Shown: piece by piece, positions 56,834 to 64,000 of the stretch
How the letters are laid out: each line of letters starts with the position of its first letter
How positions within the stretch are numbered: position 1 is the stretch's first letter
NCBI GenBank assembly: GCA_033297075.1
Contig: MU858225.1
Coordinates: 1 to 64,000, forward strand
Length of the DNA: 64,000 bases
Reading direction: 5' to 3'
Source of the DNA: Rhypophila decipiens
Taxonomy: Eukaryota > Ascomycota > Sordariomycetes > Sordariales > Naviculisporaceae
Notes under the pieces: generated by a model
Told to the model about the DNA's origin: nothing
The model's database searches: none
Seen by the model: the letters and a program-made list of their open reading frames with translations, nothing else
Made by a program: the position numbers and the translations under genes

Positions 56834-57482
56834 GGAAGAGTCTACTTGCTCGGGATATGCGTGAGGAAAATTCCAGGTCAATGGGGGAAGATGGGGAACG
56901 CCCCCTATTTCTAAGGACGGTTGCTGATTCGCGGTCATGCGTCATGGTCACCTTGAGAGGACTGAGGCTGCGAATTATCTTTAGTGAGTAAACAGTTGTA
57001 CTAGTCGACTGACTACCTAGGCCAAGATGCACTCATCATGTAAACCAGCCTTGTCTATGTAACGTTTGCTGCCTCCTCATATTGCTCAGTATCCCGTCCT
57101 GTAATTAATCATCCTAGATCTATGATCCGCCAGATGTATGTGTTACATATTCCGTTTATACATCATACAACGTCCTCATTCCATCATCCATTATATCCAT
57201 TTTGGACAATCCCCTCGGTGATGTTGTCAATATCTTCTCTCCCACGATCGTACCGTAACCATCTAAGGCTGGTTTGGGTGCACCTGTACTCCTCTGGCTG
57301 CGGCTGATCTGGTATAGTGCTCCACGCCTTGTTGATGCTTGACTCTCGGCCGGTTGTGCATGTTGTGATGTGAGGTAAACCCTTGCAAGGGTCCCGGGTA
57401 GTGGTCGGGCGACTCGGGTATGGATTACCTCCTCGCCAATGCGAATGCCATCTCGCTCCTCTTCTGACCTCGCTTCCTCTCC
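56834..57482. other. Intergenic, no gene recognised
   Basis: 3' flanks of the SDR gene and of the minus-strand F-box-like gene. No motif recognised. Confidence 0.5.
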
Positions 57483-58958
57483 TCAGTCAAGAACAATAGG
57501 AAGATCCGGCGTATCCCCAGCTTCATCCTCGATAACCATTGCATCATCCTCCGTAGCCCCAGTCTCATTGTTTGTCGCCGGTTTCAGCCACAAAGCCATC
57601 CACTCTTCTTGCTCCTCCTCGTCTATCTCGTCCCAAACATCCCGCAACTCATCGGCCCGGGCAATCTTTTCACCAGGATTGTCCGTTCTCCTGGGAGTAG
57701 GACGTCTTATTATCATCCCCTGTTGGACCTTCTCCCATAGCACTTGAGCATGCTTACACCGCTTGAAGTGCTCAATAAACGTATCTCTTGAGAAGATATT
57801 CGGCCCGCTAATGTCGATGAGGTAGTTGTTGTTTAACACGGTATCTGGACCAACCCCCGTCCTGATATGGCAGCCGATGCACTGCCTAGGCAGCACCAGA
57901 CACCGAGGATTGTGACGGTCAAGGTTTTCGATAACAGCGCAGGCCATATACCTGTACTTCTCCTTTAACCATCTCTCCATATCAGGACCGTACTCTCGCA
58001 GCAGCGGGAGATCCGGCCCTCTGACGCGGAGTTCCCGCGGAGGTGCTGGCCGATCGGGTAGGGGGACGGGGCGAAAAGAGACCGGCTCCAGCGGGTCGAG
58101 GTACAGAAGCTCCACGATCTTGAGGACCCTCCGCTGGTCTTGCTGCGGCAGCATCGGTGTGGCTGGGTTGGCTATTCTTTCCCATACGCAAAGCTTTGGA
58201 CTGTTGGTGATGCAATCTAAGCAGCACCGCGCCAATGCTGGGAGGAAGAGGAGGAACCCGTGGTTTCCGGGGGGGCAGATGTCGCACTCGAATTGGCCTA
58301 GCTTTGTGGCGAGTTGGCGGATGGTGAAGCGAGGGGCCAGACCGGCTTTGATCAGCGCCAGGAAGGAAGTCGGGTTGTTTTCGATGACGAGTCTGTAATC
58401 GAGGTTTGATGCCACTTGGGCCCGAGCTGAACGGTTGACTCGGCGGAACCGGATGAGGCTGAGGATGTCCATCTCGGACACGACGATCTGGATGAGCTCC
58501 TGGGGAAGGCGGTTGAGCGTGCCGAGCCCCGAGTGGTCCCCTGATGGTATATCGGGTCGGTAAAAAAGGGGGTCAACAGTCCCCGAAAAGTTTGTGAAGA
58601 TTGCTCCTTTCCCGGTTGCAAATTGCCAGGACCCTAAAATGTCCTCTTTTTCAACCTCGTGAGCGAGGAGGGCGTACATCCTGTTGCGCTCTGCTGTAGT
58701 AAGCGTGTGGACTGGGAACTCTTCGACGTCTTCGTCTTCCGAGTTGCTGTCCCCAGATTGGCTGACCGAGTTCTTGCCCTCTGAGCTGTCGTCTTCAGAG
58801 TTGCTGCCCTCTGAGTTGCCGTTATCTGATTTATCGTCATCTGAGTTGTTGTCCTCTGAGTAGTCGTCCTCTGAGTTGTGGTCCTCTGAGATATCGACAG
58901 GCATGATGGCACGGTCGGAAGTATGGTCCATTATTGCGGAAGAAGAATAAGTAGACAT
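57483..58958 (-). CDS. F-box-like protein with two Cys modules, family member D
   Basis: A single exon of 491 aa. The N-terminal 80 residues are Asp/Glu/Ser-rich with NSED/NSDD-like units. The F-box-like segment is at 145-187 ([29 protein letters not shown]). C225-x2-C228-x17-C246-x2-C249 flanks LLFLPALAR. The C-terminal part has [11 protein letters not shown], then a longer insert and [18 protein letters not shown] (H-x3-C). It is closer to member E than to A-C: both share the SxRxxFxEHFKxC ending followed by AQxxWEK. Members A, B and C have an acidic C-terminus or none, D has it at the N-terminus. Upstream is a 1.3-kb gap to member E, same strand. Adaptor role inferred only from the F-box-like segment. 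Confidence 0.75.
   Translation of the reverse strand: MSTYSSSAIMDHTSDRAIMPVDISEDHNSEDDYSEDNNSDDDKSDNGNSEGSNSEDDSSEGKNSVSQSGDSNSEDEDVEEFPVHTLTTAERNRMYALLAHEVEKEDILGSWQFATGKGAIFTNFSGTVDPLFYRPDIPSGDHSGLGTLNRLPQELIQIVVSEMDILSLIRFRRVNRSARAQVASNLDYRLVIENNPTSFLALIKAGLAPRFTIRQLATKLGQFECDICPPGNHGFLLFLPALARCCLDCITNSPKLCVWERIANPATPMLPQQDQRRVLKIVELLYLDPLEPVSFRPVPLPDRPAPPRELRVRGPDLPLLREYGPDMERWLKEKYRYMACAVIENLDRHNPRCLVLPRQCIGCHIRTGVGPDTVLNNNYLIDISGPNIFSRDTFIEHFKRCKHAQVLWEKVQQGMIIRRPTPRRTDNPGEKIARADELRDVWDEIDEEEQEEWMALWLKPATNNETGATEDDAMVIEDEAGDTPDLPIVLD
58770..58900 (-). repeat. Coding minisatellite, 15-bp unit encoding acidic repeats
   Basis: Imperfect copies of a CTCTGAGTTGT(C/T)GTC-type unit of 15 (or 30) bases lie in tandem. 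They encode the NSEDD-like repeats in the N-terminus of F-box-like member D. Tandem coding repeats of this kind often change in copy number. Confidence 0.7.
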
Positions 58959-60280
58959 CTTGGGTGGGAGACAAGAGAAGACAAGGCGGAATGTCGAATA
59001 AGGGTAAAGGGTAGGATGCTAAAGAGCAGGAGAAAACTCAAGTTTGCAAGTATTTCCTGTAAAATGGGACAAGTGTTGCAAGTGCGAGGCAAGATCTGGG
59101 TCGGTGGTATGGAAGATGCAGCAACGACAGATTCTTGGGCAAAGGTTCAAAAAGATTTTGTGCAAGGGATGGTTGGGACAGAGGAATTTGCACGGCAGTG
59201 AATTTCTGGAGGGGCAGCCAGCTCTCATCCCAGGCCATGTCGGCGTGATCTCCTGCCGGCTGGCTGGCACCATTGGACCGTGCTGGCCGTTCAGGTTGCC
59301 CCATCCTGCCCGTCTTCGGGCCCCGTCCTGTTGGCGGGGCATCGGCCTCGTGGTCCGGAACGGCAGGCAGGTGGGCCCTTGAATCGCTGTTTGGTATTTC
59401 CAACTCGGTACGCTGTATCGGGACGCTGTATTCTTACACGAGCGTCCAGGGCAATACTTGGGTCAAGGACCCTTGAGTCCCTGACTCGTTTCTCCCTCGT
59501 CCTCGTCCTTCAACACGTCGACCATGCATCTTCTAATAGCTTCAAATACAAGTTCCATAGGCAGGGATATTCACACAGGAGTCATGGGTGTACAAGCATC
59601 TCTTCCCTTGAGGACTCGACAGCTTGTGCCAACGCCTACTCCAGGCATTAGGACCAAAAGGCAGATACAATGACATGTTGTGTTGGGACATACGCTATTC
59701 TGAAGTTGGTGACGCTTGCTTACCTTGATCACTTGTAAGAGGTTCTTTGAAAAACCATGCTGGTCAACGTGATGAAACGGTCTTTGACATGCCACCCGTC
59801 TTTACACTCTACCTAGAGCCTTCTGTTCGTATCTTGTGCTCGAGACGGACAGAAGATGATCCTCGTCACTGTAATGTCACCAAGCATATTTCAATTAGGC
59901 GCACAGCTACAATTCTTCATATACTTTGTGTTCTTTTGCAAAAGCAAGGGTACAACTATAAGAATTTGCTTCTATAGAAGATGGCTCCTATATAATCTTC
60001 CCCACTTCAATAGCCATACAAACACCTTTCGTTGCTCGTGGGATAGTAGACAATAAGTAGCCTCCCCTTCAAAGAGAGATGCGTCCGCGCTCCATCAGAT
60101 CGACCAAGCGACCCGGCTGGCGACCAGCTCTCTTTTCGGCCCCCCTATCAGCTCCATCGCGCCAGAGTAACTCTCAAAAGCAAACACTTGAACAATAGTC
60201 GTTGATTGTGACCGTGGTCTCGACAATCCCCTTGACACATTTCGTCTTCTCCGTCATCTCCAAGGTCGCCTATCCAGCGC
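58959..60280. other. Intergenic between members D and E
   Basis: 1.3 kb with promoter of member D on the left and 3' flank of member E on the right. Overlapping frames of up to 123 codons, none protein-like. AT-rich near 59880-60000. Confidence 0.5.
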
Positions 60281-61312
60281 CTACTCAGCCTCGGCCTCGG
60301 CCTCTTCGTCCACGGCAGCCAAAAGGCTCTTCTCCATCCTGGCCTTCTTCTTTTCCCAGATTTGCTGAGCCTCACTGCACCACTTGAAATGCTCCATGAA
60401 CATGCGCTTCGAGAATCGCATCCCCGGATGGTGAAAGTCATAGCGCATAGTCTCCCCATGAGCAGCAATGTGAGGAAATAAAAGGTGGATCATCCCACTG
60501 CGCGACAGCTTCTTGGCTGCGACTGGACACCCGGGGCAAAAGCGCGGTCTCTCCAGCACGCTCTTGTCGCCGGGATCAACGTGGGCGATTGCTGCGGTGA
60601 ACCGGAATCGGTACTCCTTTTCTGACAGAAGGGCCACCGGGATACTCATCAGAGGCTCGGTCTCGGTCTCTTGGTAGGGCAGGCGGGGGACGTATACCCT
60701 CTCGGGGACGGCGAGATTGCTGGTGACGTCGAAGAGCCATGAACAATTCCTGTAATAGAGGCAGCACCAACAGCATCTGATGTTGTTTCCGAGGAAGACG
60801 AGAGTGCCGTACTCGGTGCTGCAGACCTCGCAGAGGTCCCGTTGGAGAGTTGCGGCCAAGTCGAAGAGGTTGTGTCTTGCGCCTAGCCCGGTCTTGACGA
60901 GGCCAAGGAACGGCATCGGTGCGTGGTTGACGAGGAGCTTGTAGTTCAAGTTCATCTCCACGTAGCGTCGGGCCAACCGGTTGACTTGGCGAAACTTTGT
61001 GACGCTGTCGACGTCTGCGAAGGAGATGATCTGGTCCATTATCTCCACTGGAATGCGCCCGAGGTTGCCCAAATTTGCTGTATGAGCCTTGGGCAGGTCA
61101 GTTGTGAAGTGACCTATGTCTCGGAGGCGAAAGTGGGGGGCGACAAAGTGGTTCCTGAAGTAGTCGCCGAGAGGGGCTGGTCTGGAAGTGGAGGCGGCGC
61201 TTGTGACGCCGTTGAAAATGTCGTTCCGTTCTTTGGCCGAGAGCCTCTCGACTGGGAATGCCTCCGCCGACGTGAGAGCAGGGATCGCTAGGGGAGTGTT
61301 ACAAGGATCCAT
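60281..61312 (-). CDS. F-box-like protein with two Cys modules, family member E
   Basis: A single exon of 343 aa. The F-box-like segment is at 81-122 (LGNLGRIPVEIMDQIISFADVD, SVTKFRQVNRLARR). C161-x2-C164-x16-C181-x2-C184 surrounds TLVFLGNNIR. Near the C-terminus comes RPRFCPGCPVAAKK, then MRFSKRMFMEHFKWCSEAQQ (H-x3-C) and the WEKKKARMEK helix, a basic then acidic end (EEAEAEAE). It is most like member D. Substrate unknown. The module order is conserved, but the acidic tail is short. The gene starts at ATG 61312, with no upstream in-frame ATG. Confidence 0.75.
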   Translation of the reverse strand: MDPCNTPLAIPALTSAEAFPVERLSAKERNDIFNGVTSAASTSRPAPLGDYFRNHFVAPHFRLRDIGHFTTDLPKAHTANLGNLGRIPVEIMDQIISFADVDSVTKFRQVNRLARRYVEMNLNYKLLVNHAPMPFLGLVKTGLGARHNLFDLAATLQRDLCEVCSTEYGTLVFLGNNIRCCWCCLYYRNCSWLFDVTSNLAVPERVYVPRLPYQETETEPLMSIPVALLSEKEYRFRFTAAIAHVDPGDKSVLERPRFCPGCPVAAKKLSRSGMIHLLFPHIAAHGETMRYDFHHPGMRFSKRMFMEHFKWCSEAQQIWEKKKARMEKSLLAAVDEEAEAEAE

Positions 61313-62197
61313 TGTGATGAAAGAGGTACAATCGACGCAAAGCAGAAAAATGGTCGCAGAGGTATAACCAGAGGAGAAGTGGCCAATGAGAAAGGGGTGA
61401 CGGAGAAAGGGTGTTTAGTTGGTAAGTGGGAAAAGGAAGAATTGAGAAATGAAAATGACGTGGAAACCTTATAGGAGGGTTCAGAGAGACAGGTCAGCCA
61501 GATTTAAGCTTTGCTAGTGCATGGGTGACTGCGGCGGGGAGCTTGATTCAATGTCAAGATGTTGCCCCTCCTAAGGAATCCAGGTGATGGGAGACCTTGC
61601 TGAAAACACTGCCTCTGCGTGTACCTGTACAGCATTGAACTGACTCTCTGTTACCACAATGGATGTACGGGGACAACTAATCAATACATGATTCGAATTA
61701 CACGTTTCCAAGGCAGCCCAGTTCAACACCACAAAATACAAAGAAGCAATACATGAGTATGTTGTCAGTCACTCGCGCTATTGAAATGTCTTATCCTTTA
61801 GCACGAGTAGAAGGCTGTACAAAAGACAGTCAGAGCTACTAGAGTATATACGATGAGGAAGCCACTTCTCAGATAGCTGTCCTGTTTGAGGAGTCTTCAT
61901 TGCCTTCATTGCCGGATTATGGCTTGCATCTTCTGTCCAGTACATTCTGATCCAGTCTGGCCTGGGATAAGTCGGGAATGTATTCCCCTATAAACTTCAT
62001 GTTCCTAATGACGGAGACAACTGGGATGGCGCCAAAGAAACAATCATACGACCAATGGGTGATTTCCACCATTATTACCCATACCAGCTGAACATCGCCG
62101 CCGTCCGCATAAATCATCGAGCCTCTTATTCCTGTGTCCAATCTTACTCTTTACTGTTAGGGCTTTCACTCATGCTCGGCATAGATGAAATTAGCGC
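61313..62197. other. Intergenic, no gene recognised
   Basis: Promoter region of member E and 3' flank of the PEBP gene. Short overlapping frames only. Confidence 0.5.
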
Positions 62198-63284
62198 CTA
62201 TCGAAATCTCATTAGTCGGGATCCGGCACGGCTCCCCGAGCTCTTTCTCTGTTGGGAAATGAAAGAACAGTCAGGGGAGATAAACATACCAACAGCAACC
62301 AACCCATTCTCGCTCGCCCACCTCCTGACACCGGGTGTCTCGGCAGCCTTCGCCTTGTCCCTGTCACCAGTCCAGTTCCAACCCCACCAGCTCACTCCCT
62401 TGTCTTCGTCAAGACCATCATCATCAACATCATATCCCCAATGCTTCCTATCCTCGGGCTTGCTGGGATAGATTTTCTCCGTAGTCGCATTAGCGGGCAC
62501 AAACACCAGCAGCACATATCGATGCTTGCCAGTATCCTCAGGCGGAGAAGGCGGCTTATACTCCATGATCTCGTCGAGGTCAAGCGCCTTGACTGCCCCG
62601 GCCGCGTCCTCGAGACAGTCCGACAGATTGCTCGAGTCCTTCTCGTAGGGCCTCATAGCAATCCAGTGACAGAACTCAGACCACTTGGGATCATCGCGTG
62701 AGGGCGCATCCGGGTCGGTCAGAGCAAAGACGTAATTGGCCTTTGGGACCGCGTGGTGGTGACTGTTCGAATTCGTTGTCGAGCAGCCGGAGTTGGAGGC
62801 CTGGTGCTTCTTTCCATGGTGGCTGGAGGGATCGTGGAGATGGATCTTTGGAGCGTCCTCCAAGTGCTTCGGCTTGAGGGTATTTCCCAGGTCTGCGTGG
62901 TATTTATCGTCCCATTTCGCTTCAACGAGGAGGCTGGGTATGAAGTTGTCGATTACTAATGATAAGTCAGCAATTCATTCACAAAGACTGTCTGCTAGTG
63001 GTCGGAACTCAACACGGAGGCAAATGAGCAGAGGAGGCAACATACCGGTCGGGATAATCTCTGCTTTGTGGAGCCTGAAGAATGAGTTAGTGTCGCCCTA
63101 ATCATGGGAGTTCAAAATGTGGAAATCTGGTTACAGACTGCTTGCGGACATGTTCCAGCTTCTTGGCGGCCGAGATGGTCGATTTTCCGGAGCTCAGGAC
63201 CCGCTGCCCTGGGTGCACAATGGCAGCTGTTCCGAGGCTGAGGAAGAGCCCCAAGATCGTGAGGAGGCGGGAAGAGGTGGCCAT
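62198..63284 (-). CDS. Secreted PEBP-family protein
   Basis: Exons 63284-63139, 63074-63046 and 62955-62198 give 310 aa. The PEBP fold binds anionic ligands; fungal members include the carboxypeptidase Y inhibitor Tfs1. Residues 1-20 are a signal peptide (TSSRLLTILGLFLSLGTAA). Motifs: IIPTVIDNFIPS, the ligand-loop motif ALTDPDAPSRDDPKWSEFCHW, and TGKHRYVLLVF. A His/Asn/Ser-rich insert precedes the DPDAP motif, as does a charged insert (DVDDDGLDED) near the end. Intron 1 donor is GTCTGT, chosen because the neighbouring GTAACC site would break the frame; this junction is less certain than the others. Intron 2 is 90 nt (GTATGT...ATTAG). Protease-inhibitor activity is not demonstrated by the sequence. 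Confidence 0.85.
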
Positions 63285-64000
63285 TGTCACGTATCGATGT
63301 CAACGGACTGTTATTGTATTGGGATTTGACCTCAATGGAACCCTGAGAAAGCTCTATGGTGAAGACATTCGGAAGGAGGGAAGCGGAGAAATCGTACTGC
63401 ATGGTAGTTTGATGGCTTATTAGTGATGTCATTGAGCGACCAAGATCTGCAGGTTTGGCCGAGGTTCAGGGACACTGTGCTCATCACAGCTCGCACGGCC
63501 TTCGGCACGGTTTGGGTCTTGTTTATGTTCACTACCTTGGTATGTATGCATAAATTTGTGATCAACATCACCGTTTTCATTTTCCACGTATACAACTACA
63601 TTCCCACATCGTTCTACCAATACACATTGTTCAAGCGAGAGCAGTGAGAGCGGCGTCTCAATCTGGATTTCCTCCAGCTGACCAATGAATTTACCAAGAT
63701 AGAGGAGGCTCCGTCTTGGAGACATTGAAAACATTCTCAATGTGACAGGATGCAGACAAAGGTTCTCATCTTGCCCAGATCTACAGGTGACTCGTCCTAC
63801 TTTTCTTCTTGGACAGGATTTCGAATCATCGATCACCAATATGAGGGCTTGCCAAAGCTTGCTTGTCAGTTGCCGGGGTAGGAAGGGGCCCTGGGAGCAA
63901 TCTAACATGTACCTGCCGCCGTTTTGTAACACGGGTCGAGACTGTTGGAAGCGTCTGACAAATGATCGGTGAGACAAAAAACAGCTCCACAGTTCCGATT
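63285..64000. other. Right edge of window, no gene recognised
   Basis: Promoter of the PEBP gene, then unassigned DNA. A 182-codon minus-strand frame (63429-63977) lacks a recognisable domain and has poorly protein-like composition. It is not called. Confidence 0.45.

Noticed and set aside
63429..63977. 182-codon minus-strand frame at the right edge
   Set aside because: No recognised domain and atypical composition; the neighbouring strand has equally long frames.

Overview
The window looks like nuclear DNA of a filamentous ascomycete, probably a Sordariomycete. Genes are GC-rich in coding sequence and split by short introns of mostly 50-135 nt with GTAAGT-like donors, CTAAC/CTGAC branch sites and CAG/TAG acceptors. 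The protein families are typically fungal: Zn2Cys6 regulator, HET domain, CorA-like, Gtr1, Mim1 and Oxa1. Genes sit on both strands without operons, separated by 0.1-2.5 kb, and AT-rich degenerate stretches break up the coding islands. No complete transposon, CRISPR array, rRNA or intact tRNA was recognised. The genus cannot be fixed from the sequence alone.

Layout. 1-5.4 kb: AT-rich DNA, a gene for a secreted repeat protein (2196-3198) and a degenerate minisatellite (about 3480-4410). 5.4-7.2 kb: an RRM protein with a proline-rich tail. 9.0-11.3 kb: a broken HET-domain gene. 12.4-20.7 kb: three related F-box-like proteins with cysteine motifs, interrupted by an FAD-linked oxidoreductase. 21.3-30.5 kb: an FAD/NAD(P)-binding oxidoreductase, a His/Gly-rich repeat protein with two possible 3' ends, a CorA-like transporter and a small secreted Thr/Pro/Lys-rich protein. 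33-40.4 kb: a seven-exon Zn2Cys6 regulator and an ankyrin-like protein. 42.4-45.2 kb: a small secreted cysteine protein convergent with an MFS transporter.

46-56.8 kb is the housekeeping block: Gtr1 (TORC1 amino-acid signalling), a Shp1/p47 UBX cofactor of Cdc48, Mim1 (outer-membrane insertion), Oxa1 (inner-membrane insertion), a beta-carbonic anhydrase and an atypical SDR. 57.5-61.3 kb holds two more members of the F-box/cysteine family, and a secreted PEBP protein follows at 62.2-63.3 kb.

The most unusual content is the family of five F-box-like proteins. All share an F-box-like segment, a C-x2-C...C-x2-C module and a C-terminal C-x(2,3)-C...H-x3-C module; most carry long acidic tails. They lie in two clusters at either side of the window. 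I infer a locally expanded, possibly fast-evolving adaptor family; their function is unknown. Exon boundaries were deduced by eye from splice signals and frame continuity and all give lengths divisible by three, but none is backed by transcript data.
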